Shown: positions 34,204 to 46,105 of the stretch, piece by piece | How positions within the stretch are numbered: the stretch's first letter is position 1 | Layout of the letters: every line of letters starts with the position of its first letter | Assembly (NCBI GenBank): GCA_030411725.1 | Contig: MU839846.1 | Location: 124,001 to 188,000 of the forward strand | DNA: 64,000 nucleotides | Source: Echria macrotheca | Taxonomy: Eukaryota > Ascomycota > Sordariomycetes > Sordariales > Schizotheciaceae | Reading direction: 5' to 3' | The notes under the pieces: generated by a model | Told to the model about the DNA's origin: nothing | Databases searched by the model: none | Seen by the model: the letters and a program-made list of their open reading frames with translations, nothing else | Position numbers and translations under genes: made by a program

Positions 34204-34770
34204 CTACCTATATACAGGTGTAGCCCACACATACGAACCCGTGGTCCCACAACAGACCTGAAAACGTCGCGATAGGTGTAACCTAAATAACATAAACGCA
34301 TTACCAATTCGCGTTTGCCTTGGGTGTTTGCGATGGGCCCAATCTTGACTCCTGCCTGGTTCAGCCAAGAAGTAAGCGTGTCCAACGGGGCTGTTGCGAG
34401 GGGGCGTTTGTGGGAGAGGATCTGGCGAGTTCAAAGGGGCCCCCCTCTGAGTTGCCATTTCCCATACAAATCTGGGGAAAAGCAGCCTTGAGATCCGGAT
34501 CTGCTGTCCCATATTTTTAGAGATACACTCGATACAAACTATATGCCCGCAGGCCAGAACCCAGCACCATATGGTAGCATCGTGATTGAAAACCGGGCGG
34601 CGCAATATGTAAACATGTTTCGGCTTCACAGCCCGGCGGCATACAGTGCATGGGAAACCCTTGGAACCGGACCTCCGAGCATCTCTTGGTTCTGGGCCGT
34701 CTCGTGTAAACTCGATACAGGCTCGCGTGTATTTGAGGATGCTATTATCGAACGGTTGTTGGTTATCCAT
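34204..34770 (-). CDS. Hypothetical protein with partial RING-like zinc motif
   Basis: 188 codons from ATG 34770. Residues about 40-85 contain CTVCRRAV and, 28 residues later, WVLACGHIVCIEC, i.e. C-x2-C ... C-x-H-x2-C-x2-C, the first two thirds of a RING-like finger; the last zinc pair is missing in this frame. An alternative donor (GTATCT at 34534-34529) and acceptor (CCCAG near 34480) would replace the second half with a short tail. The region downstream of residue 90 has little coding character. It may be a real small gene with a misjudged 3' structure or a truncated one. Confidence 0.4.
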   Translation of the reverse strand: MDNQQPFDNSILKYTRACIEFTRDGPEPRDARRSGSKGFPCTVCRRAVKPKHVYILRRPVFNHDATIWCWVLACGHIVCIECISKNMGQQIRISRLLFPRFVWEMATQRGAPLNSPDPLPQTPPRNSPVGHAYFLAEPGRSQDWAHRKHPRQTRIGNAFMLFRLHLSRRFQVCCGTTGSYVWATPVYR

Positions 34771-34935
34771 GGTGTTTGACTGGAATGAGCAGATAATTGT
34801 GCTGATTGTTGACTGATGCTGGGTTTATGTCGTCGAGTTGTGTGCGTTTATTTGCTCCCCTTTATTATTCCCCTTGACACACTGGACACAAGAATTTCCC
34901 ATGGGCTTGACCAGACCAGACCCCAACCCAACTCA

Positions 34936-35417
34936 TCACGCGCCCTCGACCGCGGTGGAAGCCCACCATACGTTGTGGGAAAGCCTGACACGCTTGGATG
35001 CAGATACATACTCGACAGCGGATGTGTTGGTATTGTGTACGCCGGGGTCGGCACGGGCCGGATTATAGGTCGGCGATGTAGCAGTAACGAGAGAGACATC
35101 CTTTGCCGGTTGCATTGACTCAGCAAACGCACCTCTGACGGACTCTTCATACTCACGACGCGCCATCTCCTCATAGCCCGAGGCCAGGAGTGTGGGGATC
35201 GAAGATTATGTGGCTTACCGCCAACACCCAGTCGTCGTCGATATGTGGGCATGTACGGCTCCATGTACGAGTACGAAACGCTGGTCCACCGGACGTCACC
35301 ACCTTGGATCGGCGTCAGGGGTGTCCCGTCGAAGCTCATGACCGTGTCCTGCGCAGCCGCCTGTTGTCTCTCATATCGCATCTTGGCTAGCAGCTCCTCC
35401 TGACCGACCGAGGTCAT
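34936..35417 (-). pseudogene. Unknown gene with a broken splice junction
   Basis: Exon-like part 1 starts at ATG 35417 (MTSVGQEELLAKMRYER) and reaches a good donor (GTAAGC) at about 35215. Part 2, about 35182-34936, reads GYEEMARREYEESVRGAFAE onwards to a stop at 34936. The two are in different phases and no AG stands where it is needed: the expected acceptor position reads CGG. Either the acceptor has been lost or the gene has another structure. No known domain; the second part is rich in Ala/Thr/Ser. Confidence in a functional product is low. Confidence 0.3.
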
Positions 35418-35613
35418 GCTCCACGTCGACCGCTTTCACCGTCGTCGCTGCTCGGCCTGTAATTGTGCTTGCTCGGTTTTTTTGTTGTCGTTATGAAGTG
35501 GCTTAGCAACTAGTCTCGCAAAGCGTGTGCATTGCCGGCGCCGCGCGAGCGCCTTATCATGGCCTCGTCTTTCGTTTTGTGGGCCTCGATTTCGGCCTCG
35601 CGACATCTCCACC

Positions 35614-36286
35614 CTACTTGCTTCCTAGTTGGCGCCACTCCAACACACAACGAGTATCTTTCAACCAGCCTCGCGACCGAGGCAGTATCCAAACGTTGAA
35701 CACGGTCCGTTCTGTTGAAGTTGACCCGGTCGCAGGATTGAAGGACGGGACAGGGATTCTCTTCTCGCGACAGGTGGAGACGGGCTCGGAGTCCGGCAGG
35801 CTTACGGCGTCGTCATCCGGGGTGATGGGAACCTTCGTCTCAAAACCGTCCTCATCCTTGACCCAACGGAACTTCCGTCGGACCTTCTTTGTAACCGGCG
35901 CACTAGGCTCGGCCGTGGTTGCGGAGTTTGCTCTATCGGAATAGGGACCAGGAGCCTTGGTCCTGGCCTTCCCGCCGCCATTGCCGTAATCCTTGCCCTT
36001 GCGGCTGAAGCGCGTGTATTGGAGGAAACATTGGGACCGTGATGGAGAATCGCCAAAATGCCGGATGGTTTGGGCCGGGAAGGGATAGGGGGCCGGAGAA
36101 AACGACGGTGGTACAATCTTCAGGGAATAGCTGGATGTCAATAACATCTGTTGGATCTTTGGATTTGCTTAAGCGAATCCGGCCGTGGTATCGTTTACTA
36201 AGGGAGTTCGTGTCAGAGATTCCTTTCGGAAAGATTGCGCCAGAGAGCTAGACGGAAACGTACCATTCGCTCGGGATATTGGACAT
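35614..36286 (-). pseudogene. Fragmented coding region of unknown function
   Basis: From ATG 36286 (MSNIPSE) a 66-nt intron (36263-36198) leads to a frame with IDIQLFPEDCTTVVFSGP and FWRFSITVPMFPP, which faintly recalls a ubiquitin-conjugating (UBC-like) beta-sheet, but the frame closes at 35933. A neighbouring frame then carries the clearly coding-like RKFRWVKDEDGFETKVPI and runs to 35614. Crossing from one to the other needs a one-base shift near 36030; no plausible intron bridges them. I read this as one gene broken by an indel, or as an error in the assembly. Confidence 0.3.
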
Positions 36287-37725
36287 TAGGTCCGACAGAC
36301 GTGCAAAACGAGCGTTTGCAATGAACTACCCGGCGCCGAGCCCGCCTGAAGTTGGCGCACTTCCAGCCCGGTGGCAATATCTCCGGATTCTCATGCATCC
36401 GGGTCGGGTATCCATGTTTGGCAGGTTAGGAGGGCAAAGCACAGATTGACTTGTAGAGAGTCCTGACCGAATGGCGAGGAACATCTGTGCGTGAGAACCT
36501 CGCCGCCCCGGCGGGGTCATGAGCGGGCGCAGAGTTGCGTCGTGTTGGCAGACCTGTGATTGACCGACCATAGGTATTCAAGACGACAAGGTCCTTTGTG
36601 ACATCTACCCCGCGTCGATACGGGAAGATACTTCTCGGGGCTGCGAGGGAGTGAAAAGAATGCTCAGACTCGTGGGGAAGCGTTTTTCTGCTCTCATTTT
36701 TGGAACGTCTTCTCGGCGTTTGGGCGACGGGCCTAAGGCGGAGAAATGCCGCAGGATTCGAACCCGGTTGAAGACGTGTGACTGGACAGGAAGAGTAACT
36801 TGAGGACGTCTGCGTTTCTAAGGACTGCTCAAGTCGTCGTGTGAAGGCGTTGATTTGATGGTAGAGTGCTTGGGTGTCGGAGGATCGCGAAAAGGGACGA
36901 AGATGTGTGTGACTGTGTGAGTGTGTGAGGATGAGAGAAATCCAGAAATGTTGGGAGAGGCATTGGGGTCTATATATACCGGATCTTGCGTGCGGACAAC
37001 AAGCTGTTCTGTGGCGACATTTTTGCGATGCATGTGAAGACGCAACACCGGGCTCCTGCTAATGCCGGCTTTGCAGACCGCAAGGGAAGGCGTAGAGCTA
37101 TAAAAAAAACAACGTCATGGACCATCGAGCTAGCTGTGGCAAGCACAGCACAGTGTTGGGTGGTTCCGTTCGGCAAGGGTCAGCGAAAATGAACCGATCC
37201 TCGCATTCATGACTTGATCATGACTTGACACTTCATCAGCCAGTCCTCGTCAACCAGCAGAATTGTGCCTTGGTGCTTTCCCTGTTGGATCGAATGCATT
37301 CTTGTCATTCCTTCAGCTAGGATCGCCTGCCAGACAATGCCTCAAGGACGCAACAACATGCGCCTTCCTCCAGTTCCATGCTTTTGAGACTCCAGCAAGC
37401 GCGAGACCAAGTCAAATCGATCCTGGCATGTGATTCCAATTCATCACATGCTTGCCTCCTTCCGAGATTTCCCGCCTCCTTTCCTTCACAAGCGCTTCCC
37501 ATCTGCAGGTTTCGTCATGCCCACGCATGCTTCTCTCGTCAACAGAGAAGAAATAACGGAACGCTTGCCGGTGCAGGCTGTTCTTCACTCTCTTGAGCCC
37601 CAGATCTTCGTCATATCACAAGCCTTACCCCTGACGGACCATGACCCACCACCACCCCTGTCCCAGCCCTTGTTTTGATACCCCTTTCCGTTCGTTCTCT
37701 TCAACCTCCGCTCGCAGGATGCAAC
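36287..37725. other. Intergenic, no gene seen
   Basis: About 1.4 kb with small ORFs only. A TATATATA element is at 36971-36978. A T-arm-like sequence at 36754-36770 on the minus strand was examined and not accepted as a tRNA. Confidence 0.5.
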
Positions 37726-38700
37726 TCACCGCACACTTGAACAGCTCCTTCTATGCTCCGCACAAGCCCAAAGAAGACAGTTAGACCGACTGCAACAAGG
37801 CATACCAGTTATTGCCCTCAAGACGGCCGTTCCACCACTATCGTAGCGTGCGAGGTTTGACTTGGTCATACAGTTGTTGAGCCGGACGAGACGGGCGTGC
37901 CGGAAGCGGTACCCGTCAATGCCCTGCAGGATGAGCGGCCCGCAGTTGAGCATTCCGGCTTCGGTGTCGTCCGCCCCGGCTTCAAACTAGTGGTGGTGCT
38001 AGGCCTGTGTCCGCTTGTAATAATAGCCAAAGTGGGAGAAAAACAGCGCCACGGTCTGGGGTGTCTCGTTGACGGAGCCATCCATCTGGGAAGTAAGCAT
38101 GCTGCTGGCTGCGCGGGAAGGAGGTGTGGTGGAAGATCATGACAGTGGTGATGTCAACGAGATCGATGTGGCCAACGACACTATTCGTCGTCTCAACGCG
38201 GAGCCCGCCAATCAGCTCAAGCTTTCGTGGTGAAATCGGCTGTCAATTGGATCCTATCATGCCGGTTGGTTCTCTGGGCAGGAAATATTGACTCGTTAAA
38301 GCCCCGAATCACCTCCTTCTCCTATTATCGGGACGATAGCCTGTTGAGACTCACTCTGTTTAGGTGTTCCTTTGGAATTCCCACGTCCACCATTAGCAGC
38401 AGACAGGCGACAATATTGGCATCCCGTTGTTGATGTCGTCGTTGGAAAGCCCAAAAGGTGCTTGGATGTGTGGATATCTTGCTGCGACGAGTTGTGTGAT
38501 GCCATGGGGTCTTGCTAAAGAAGTCGGCGAGAAGAAGGCGCTGCCAGTTGAGGAGAACGATGTGTTGGGCGGGGGTGACGGCCACCTGGTGCTCGATGTC
38601 TTTGACATCGAGAAGGCCAACCAGTGTCTTTGTGGACTGCCTCGAACGCAGCAGTCAAGCCCGTGGGGCATGGTTCCTCGATAATGGTTAGCAACACAAC
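37726..38700 (-). pseudogene. Degenerate coding region with several frame changes
   Basis: On the minus strand coding-like segments follow one another in changing frames: TAAFEAVHKDTGWP (near 38640), then HIVLLNWQRLLLADFFSK (near 38540) and DANIVACLLLMVDVGIPKEH (near 38390), then a segment near 38200 with LELIGGLRVETTNSVVGHID, one with TVALFFSHFGYYYKRTQ and finally NCGPLILQGIDGYRFRHARL near 37930. No set of introns that I can see joins them. It is most easily explained as an old gene with accumulated indels. Family not recognised. Confidence 0.3.
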
Positions 38701-38870
38701 AATGCATGCAAAATCGGTGAACGAGAGTTTGAGATTGCGTGAAGAAGCTGTCGGAAAGTTGCTGGGCTACCTAGTTACCTGCTCAACGTGCCGTCCACCA
38801 TGAATACCAGGCGTGTTGTTGTTGAGGCTCACGTGATATAAAAGTTTCCATCCGCAACGTCTCGGGCGTC

Positions 38871-39900
38871 TTAACCTTCCGTATCCCACAACGGCATTGT
38901 ATCCCACAGTACACTGCCGACAGGTAGAAACGACTGGGCCTCGTGTGTCCAGTAGAACGCGCCGCAAGTGGTATCAATTTCTCGCCGAAACTGGATGGGA
39001 TGCTCGTCGTATTCGACTCCCTTCACTTTCCAGACCAGTCTACCGGAGAAGTACTCCAATTCTGGATCCGGCAATAACTTGCCGACTTCATGTGGTATTG
39101 GGTGGTATCGAAAATGGACGCCCTGACACCTTCTAAAGCCCTGTGCAAGAAAGCGGTAGAAGGCGTAACGGAGAGGCCAGCTGCGACCATCGTTTACCCG
39201 AGGTATGAGCCAGCAGTCAATCTTGCAATTCTCATCCTTGATCATCTCCGGTGCCCCGGCGCGAAACTGGAGTAGAAGGAGCCATTCGCCATCGAAACAG
39301 AACACCTGGGGGCACTTGTACTTATTCGCATAGCTGGAGGAGGGAACATGTCAGCCATAAACAGTTGAGCCACAAAGACGCTCCTTACACACGAAGCTCC
39401 TTGGTCAGTTTTAGCTGTGCATTGCCCAAGCTACCCCGGATCCATTCATCCTGGCGTATGATATTTCTCCTCCATAGGCCGATGACGAGCGGAAACCTCT
39501 GGTTCTGATAGTCGAGCTCGTAAGCCGTATGGCTTGTTGGTGTATGCGAGGAGAGTTCTGTGTAGGAAGCCTCAGTTACCGTCGGAAAGCCGGTCCAAGC
39601 TGCAAGAACAACATTCGAGACCTCGGCCTTGAACCAATCGGCGCAGTCACCTGCTGTCTCAAGTCTCCAAATTCGGTTGTTGGGAGGAAATGCTGGCTGT
39701 GCACACCGAAGAGAATCGTCGGGGCATTCGGGCAACAAAGCTCTGTCAGGGTCTGTTACAACTGTCGACCGAACTTGGTCGAGGGTGCAGGGGCACGTCG
39801 AAGCCTTCTTGGAACTAGTGGGAGCATCGGGTTGACACCACGTTGTCTGAACCGGATTGCAAGGATGTTCGTAGAGAAGATCTCGAACTGTGTAGGCCAT
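38871..39900 (-). CDS. Uncharacterised fungal protein
   Basis: Exons 39900-39389 and 39333-38871, with a 55-nt intron (GTAAGG...CTCCAG), give 324 residues. The join reads KELRVYANKYKCPQVFCFDG without a break, which supports the intron. The C-terminal half has a conserved look (VFCFDGEWLLLLQFRA, DCWLIPR, LRYAFYRFLAQGFRRCQG); I recall similar proteins across Sordariomycetes and Eurotiomycetes without a known function, often near heterokaryon-incompatibility or NLR genes. No catalytic motif, membrane segment or signal peptide is visible. It is the only intact-looking gene between 34 and 40.8 kb. Confidence 0.7.
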
Positions 39901-40854
39901 TACGTCAAGGAATAGAGAAGGGAAGACTTAGGGTAGGGAGTGCTGTGGATTCTCAGGATGAAAGAGGCGATGTATCGGCGGAACCAGGCCGCAACGGGGG
40001 CCCGGGGGCTCCCCATTTGTGGTGAGCGCGTTGTGCAGCATTGCAGATGGCAGCCTAAAGTGCAGTTTCTGAGATCCAGGAAGCCTTACATGCCGGGCGA
40101 CAAGACGGACGCGGGGTCACCAAGGGTGGGCACCACACCAGCGTTGATAACGTGCTTCACTGTCGAGTTCTTGTCCAGGTGATAAGCCATCATAGAAGAG
40201 ACACGCTTGATGGCTCGAGCGAATCCGCAAAAGCTGGCTGTCCAGCAAGTTTTGATGTTTACACCCAGCCTGCATGTGACTTATCGGCAAAGCCTCCTCG
40301 GGTCCACGACGTCAACAACAGAGGAACATTCAACTTGTTTCCTTGTTCTGTTAAAAAACCAGCGCCTGCAACGAGTAGGAGGGTTCCTGGCGCCCTATCT
40401 ACCAGTGCGCCGGCTCTAGAGTTAATGCGCAGCGCATAATCCCTCGGCTTCAATGCGCGCAGACTTTTAGCGCAAGTGCAGAACACCTATGCAGTACTTC
40501 TCGGCGCAAGTAAAGCTTCCGTCAGAAAAGCCCCAAGGCAACATCAATTTTGAAGGTTCATGATTGGAGGACGGCGAGTCCCGGGAGTGACCTAGTAGCA
40601 CAATGCCACAAGTCTTCCGAAGTCCTCCGAGATGTTTTTTAAGATGGGTTAGATAGGTACCTACCTACCCAAATACCATTGGTACAAGGTACCTGGGCCA
40701 CTCAGCGGAGCTTGCTTCAAGACTGGGGCCCGTGTTTAAAAGGTCGATAGTCGTCAAGGCCACCTAGCACGCAGGGCAGCTTCGGGTCCCTCAGCTCATT
40801 GATTCTTCAACCATCTAACACATCTAACCGAAACAACCACCACTCTCTTTCGAA
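39901..40854. other. Intergenic, with a TAGGTACCTACCTA motif
   Basis: Divergent region between the preceding gene (minus) and the C2H2 gene (plus). It contains ATAGGTACCTACCTACC at 40653-40669 and no supported gene. Confidence 0.5.
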
Positions 40855-42814
40855 ATGGTACTGCCTGCAGGTCAAGGCAAAGGCTCTCCAAAGCCTGGAC
40901 GGCGTCCGCCTGACAGTCCGTCCGACTTGACCTCGCCCGAAGCATTGGCAAACGAGAGTGACCCTCTGTCCAGAGATGTCGACGACAGTCATTGCGAGGA
41001 TTCAAGTGATCCAATCATCGGTGAGAATGTTGCCAGATAGAGAAGCTGAGATTGTGCTGACCCTGCTCTGAGCCGAAGCTGAAGGCGACCTGGCACCAGC
41101 ATCCCCGGCTGAATCCGGATTTCAAAGCATATTCGCCCTCCAAGTTCCCGTAATGGCATATGTACCAACTCAGGACCGGTCTCGGACAACCTCATGTGCT
41201 AGGACATCCTTACCCGCCACCAAGTCGGTCACTCCCTCCGCTCCGGTCCTGCCGTCGATGGATGCGAGCGCAGTTCTTGAACCATCCAATCTGTCGACTC
41301 GGTTATCTCGTTTGAATCTTTCGGGACTCGATGGCCCTGATGATGAGATCAGCGAAAGCGGCACTGACAGCAGCGACGCATTATCGGACATCGCCAGCAA
41401 TACAGGATTGGCGATTATGGAGGCGTTCCAGACAGCAGTGGCACCCCTCAGGACTCAGTTGCTTTCTGTTTTGATATACATGAGAGACGAGACCGTCGAT
41501 CGCATCGGACGCAGACTAGAGGCACTTATAGCTCCTGGTCCCCATGGGATGCGCCAACACGGCGCCGGACAATATTCCAGCTCTGGTGCCTCAGCTTCGG
41601 GTCTCCCCAATGGGCACCGGAATCCAGGACGTGGCCTAGGCTCCTCGCGCAAGTCTCAACAACTGGGAGATCGGAACGACGACGGCGACGATTCGGGGGC
41701 GGACGACGACAACGAGGGAACACAGAAGCACAGCTTGGGTTCAGGTTCTGGATCCCATGCCCAACCAAGATTCGCTTGTGTTTTTCTCAAGAGATATCCG
41801 GACAGCAAAAGGCTGACCGGGCCGTGCTACGGACCGGGCTGGGTGGACGTGCATAGAGTGAAGTGAGTTTAGGGCCCGTCGAGATCACTTCAGGGTACCG
41901 TCTAACAACTACAACAAGGGAGCATATCCTTCGAAAGCATAAGCAGCCGGGCTTCATGTGTCTGAGATGTCGCGTCAACTTTGATACAGAAGCAGACCTC
42001 GCTCGCCATGTCCAGCGAGATATTCCATGTGAACTGCGCAAGCCCCCGAGAGAGCAAGAAATCCTCTTCATCACCCAAGACCAAGAAAAGCAGCTTAAGA
42101 AGCGCTCGTCACGGAAAATCGGGGATAGAGAGCGCTGGGAAAATGTGTTTCGGGTGGTATTCCCCGATGTCGACGTCGATCAGATTCCCTCGCCGTGTAA
42201 GTCTAGTCTCTAACCTCTTGGGTATTTCGGGCTGTTGACAGTCGGTAAAACCAGATCATGTAGCTGCGACCAGCTCCCCCAGGGCCGAGTTAACTATCGT
42301 TCACTCGTTCCGCGACTTTCTTCTCGCCGAACTGCCATCTCGCTTTTCCCGCGAGGTGGTCAGAGTGCTACAAGCCCGAGCCGTACCGATGACCAGCGAA
42401 ATCGAACGAGATGTTGCCGAGGTATGCCGAAAGGAGATGCATGATATTTCCGATGGGTTTATTTCTATGTTTCAGGTCAATTCACCAGAGCCATACCAAC
42501 CCGCCGCTCTCACTTCAGAACCGACTTCGACTCCGGTTCCTTCGTCTTCTGCCGGAGATCCGGTAGTAATAGCTCCCTTGACGTTTGCAACTGATGGTGG
42601 CCCAGCTCAGAGTTTATCAGAATGGAGCTCCTGGGGTCATGATGGCAGCCATTATGCTCTAGACAGCTTTTCCATGCAGCCGTCGCACACATTCGGCGGT
42701 TGGGGCTACCACAGCGATGCAGGCGCGGGGGTTCTGAGCCTGGATAGCTTGGACGATCACGATAGAACACAGGAGGATTCTCTCTCGTATTGGTTCCAGG
42801 AGGGCGATAGATAA
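40855..42814 (+). CDS. Fungal C2H2-type domain protein
   Basis: Four exons (40855-41020, 41073-41862, 41919-42196, 42255-42814) with introns of 52, 56, 56+2 nt class length (52, 56 and 58) give 597 residues. After a disordered Ser/Gly/Asp-rich N-terminus comes the family core: FACVFLKRYP, a GPCYGPGWVDVHRVKEHI segment and MCLRC...RHVQRDIPCEL, a zinc-finger-like Cys/His set, then QEKQLKKRS and ERWENVFRVVFPD before PSPY. These are hallmarks of a large fungal family usually labelled C2H2-type domain-containing, expanded in filamentous ascomycetes; molecular role unknown. The last intron has two possible acceptors, 42240 and 42254; only the distal one keeps the frame. The C-terminal third is Pro/Ser-rich with an acidic end. 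Confidence 0.85.
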
Positions 42815-43986
42815 TCACTTGTAGGCAGTAGATGGCAATACGTGTTTCCCCTGGGACATAGCCTCATCTCCAGCCATTTGCATAGGAAAGAGCGAATCTG
42901 ATGAGCCCATTGCAACTATCACCTTCAGAGCGGGATGCCGCCTCCGTCCGCTATGCAAGCACTTCTTCTTTCGTTGAAGTAGAACACTTCTCTCAGAATC
43001 TTCTGGGCACCTAATGTGAAAAAATATGCTACATGAGCTCTCGCCCCCGGCTTCCTCCCTGCGTACAAAGCCACCTCGCTGGCATCGTCTCGGTGAGGGA
43101 ATGGCCATATGAACTTTGTTATGTCGTCAGACTTCAGATCAGTCTTGTGAGACTTATGCGTAAGCGTAACCCATCCTGTCCTGTTGTCAAGCTTTATGAG
43201 GGTTCCACCTGGTGTCCTGTGCAAGACGGCTCTTTTCTTTCTCGTCGACTTCGTCGTCAGCAGCATCGACGGTCTCACTTCGGCCCCCGGTCTCTCCCAG
43301 ACGTTCTTCGGGCTGATCCTCTTGCCGCTTCCAAACTGCGATCTGATCGCGGTCCGGCTGGCGATAAAGGACGAGCTCAACATGACCTTGCATATACGGT
43401 GGAAAAAAATCCTCCAGACGGCTCTGTGCACCACGCCGTTCATTGTCATGCTGGCCTGGTGGCTTGGTTTTCCACAGCTTCGAGATTGTGAGCTTGTTCG
43501 CAGCCATCCTGCGGCTGAATCTCATGGTGTCTCCAGGGAAAAATAACTGGTAAGCAAGCGATGCGCCTTAACAACCCTCGTGATAACTATGAACTAACTA
43601 TCTTGGTAGGATTCAAGGAGTCATTTTGATAGCGGATTGGGTTTTGGTCGCTATCGCGGCATATTTTGTCCGCTGAAGAGAGCAGACAGGTAGTATGAAT
43701 AATCGAAGTACACAGAAAATAGGAGGCGTAAATACCGACAAACTGTTTACCCCTAAAAAGCACGGAATACAACGTCGCTCCTAAAATAGGGGAATGTGGA
43801 TGCCTGACGTCAACCGGTGTCCGAGTTGCTCCGCATTCGGTCTCAGCCCCTCACCGCGTACCGAAATATACGCTGCCGATGGATCATCCGATCATATTTC
43901 ATGATTCCTTTCTTTTACCAACCTTCAGCCTTTTCACCAAACCCTACGGATTAGCCGCTACAAAACCAGAAAGAGAGACACCAAAA
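42815..43986. other. Intergenic region with one doubtful minus-strand ORF
   Basis: The minus strand is open from ATG 43449 to 42925 (174 codons; ends FYFNERRSACIADGGG), with the 3' half (GTLIKLDNRTGWVTLTHKSH) looking coding-like and an overlapping frame (43525-43187) looking equally plausible in its first half. No motif is recognised. It may be a small gene or a relic. Confidence 0.3.
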
Positions 43987-44896
43987 ATGGCCGAAACAGC
44001 ACCCAAACGCCAAAAGACGTCCAAGTCGACGCCCTACCACCTCGTCTACTGGCCCGGCCTGCCCGGCCGCGGCGAGCACGTCCGGCTCGTCCTCGAGGAG
44101 GCCGGCGCCGAGTACACCGACACGGCGCACACCGAGGGCGGCATGGGCGAGGTCCTGTCGTATATCCAGGGCAAGCAGCCTCCCGTTGATGATGTTGCCA
44201 ATCTGCCCGTGTGCGCACCGCCGATCCTCAGGCATGGGGAGTTGGTGATCAACCAAACGCCGAATATCGTGCTGTATATCGGCAAGCGCGAGGGGCTGGT
44301 CGGCGATGCGGAGGACGAGGATGGTATGTGGCGGGTGAATGCGCTGGTGTTGACGGCGCTGGATGGGCTGAGCAATGAGGTGCATGATTGTCATCATCCG
44401 TATGTGTTTTTTGTCTCTGTCTTTTTCGTGTTAGCGCTGATGTCTTGGGTGCAGCATCGCAACTGGACTCTACTATGAGGATCAGAAGGAGGAGAGTCTG
44501 CGCCGGTCGGCTGACTACGTCAAGAACCGTCTGCCCAAGTTCCTTGGGTATTTCCAGCGCGTGCTGGAGGCCAAGGCCAGCGGGGATGGGCCGTGGTTGT
44601 ACGGGGGGAATCTGACGGTTGCGGATCTCGTCCTCTTCCAGGTATATTAGTCGTTGTCCTTTGGTCTTCACAAAGCAAAATACTGATGCACAGAGTAGTG
44701 CCTCGACGGGGTCAAGTACATGTTCCCCAAGGCCATGGCCAAGCTCCAGCGCGAGGGCAAGCACGACCGCGTGTTCGCGCTGTACGACGCCGTCAAGGAG
44801 CGACCGCGCATCAAGGCGTATCTTGAGAGCAAGCGGCGGCAAAAGTACGGCATGGGCATCTATCGGTATTATGAGGAGCTGGATCTCGAGGGTTGA
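43987..44896 (+). CDS. Glutathione S-transferase
   Basis: Exons 43987-44399, 44455-44641 and 44699-44896, introns of 55 and 57 nt, give 265 residues. The N-terminal thioredoxin-like domain begins after a basic leader with YHLVYWPGLPGRGEHVRLVLEEAG and has the cis-proline/Ser-like NQTPNIVLYIG element that binds glutathione; the all-helical C-terminal domain contains GGNLTVADLVLFQ|CLDGVKYM, where the second intron falls exactly between Gln and Cys. The layout is of the sigma/alpha-like cytosolic GSTs. It conjugates glutathione to electrophiles; substrate unknown. An in-frame ATG at 43879 would add 36 residues but the ATG at 43987 has the better context (aaaATGg). Confidence 0.9.
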
Positions 44897-45394
44897 TCTG
44901 GACTTCCGTTGATGTGCTGTCTTTCCGCTTTGGTCAAACATTAAAAGTAAGTCTTTACACGAAGGGGGGAAAAAAAGACGGGGAGAATTGAGTCAAGCAT
45001 GGGTAAGAATAAAATTGATTATGTCTTGTTTGCCATGTCGTTGAAATTGAGTTGCCAAGCTGTAGCCGTGAGTGAGCCCGAAACCCGAAACATGCCCATC
45101 TCCGCGGCGGTTCATAAGTCAATTAATTCCCGTCGGTTGCCACCCACCCACCGAGCCCGCCGAACGAGCCGAGCCGAGCGGCCGGGTATTGTTCCTGAGG
45201 GCCACGTTGTGGTGCTCACTCATCGCCCTGCTTCGGCGGTGCGGGTGGATCGCGGGGTTGTCAGAAGCGGACAACAATGACGCATTTCATTCTTCACTTT
45301 TTTCCAGAATATTTCCACTCGTATGATGAATTTCTAATCCTTTTTTTCTCGGTCACACCACTCTTCCTTGCTATACAAATACGTCCCAGGAGCC
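44897..45394. other. Short intergenic region
   Basis: About 500 bp between the tandem GST and cupin genes; presumably the cupin promoter. No gene seen. Confidence 0.5.
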
Positions 45395-46105
45395 ATGTTT
45401 TCTCCTGCAGCAGCAGCAACATCCGCCACGATTCGAGCGACCTTGGCACCATCTCAACTCCTCACACCACCCAGACGACTTTTCCTCATCCCATCATCTC
45501 TGCTTCTTGGCTACTCCATCACCACTACTACACGAGGATACCAGCCAAGAAAAGAAATCCAGTCTTACCAACAAAAGAAAAGACTATTCTCCACCACAAA
45601 GATGGCCCCCTCCTACTCCTTCCCCACACCCAGCACCGACCGCCCAGCCCAAGCGATGCAGTACTTCCCCTCCATGACGACGACCCTGCCCTCCCAGTCC
45701 AAGACCTTCCGCCGCGTCCTCTGGACGGGCCTCTACTCGCAGATCGTGCTGATGAACGTGCCCGTGGGCGGCGACATCGGCGAGGAGATCCACACGGTCG
45801 ACCAGATTCTGACCTTTACATCTGGGACGGGCCTCGCGCAGGTCGGCGGGCGGGAGCAGCCCGTCAAGGCGGGGGATATGGTTGTCGTGCCGGCCGGTAC
45901 GAAACATCAGTTCCTCAATACGAGTAAGGATGAGAGTCTTGTGCTGTATACGGTGTACTCGCCTGCTGAGCATGCGGCTACGACGGTGCATTCGTCCAAG
46001 GAGGAGGGGCTCAAGGCCGAGGAGGAGGGGAGGGATGAGCCGCCGGAGTGGAGTCAACGGGATAAGAAGACGAATGAGGCTGAGGGGTGGGTTAAGGGGG
46101 AGTGA
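45395..46105 (+). CDS. Cupin-domain protein, probably mitochondrial
   Basis: Single exon, 236 residues from ATG 45395. The first about 70 residues are rich in Ser/Thr/Arg and lack acidic residues until residue 55 or so, ending in KKRLFSTTK, as in a mitochondrial presequence. The cupin barrel follows: GEEIHTVDQILTFTSGTG (cupin motif 1) and VVVPAGTKHQFLNTSKD (motif 2). The usual first-motif metal ligands HxH...E are reduced to a single His with Gln in place of Glu, so metal binding is uncertain. A second ATG at 45602 (MAPSYSFPTP) gives a shorter cytosolic form, so dual targeting is possible. The C-terminus is Glu/Lys-rich. Similar small cupins are widespread in bacteria and fungi without known substrate. 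Confidence 0.85.
   Translation: MFSPAAAATSATIRATLAPSQLLTPPRRLFLIPSSLLLGYSITTTTRGYQPRKEIQSYQQKKRLFSTTKMAPSYSFPTPSTDRPAQAMQYFPSMTTTLPSQSKTFRRVLWTGLYSQIVLMNVPVGGDIGEEIHTVDQILTFTSGTGLAQVGGREQPVKAGDMVVVPAGTKHQFLNTSKDESLVLYTVYSPAEHAATTVHSSKEEGLKAEEEGRDEPPEWSQRDKKTNEAEGWVKGE

Noticed and set aside
36754..36775. tRNA-like B box (GGTTCGAATCC, minus strand)
   Set aside because: T arm pairs only partly, and no A box or matching acceptor stem is found at the right distance.
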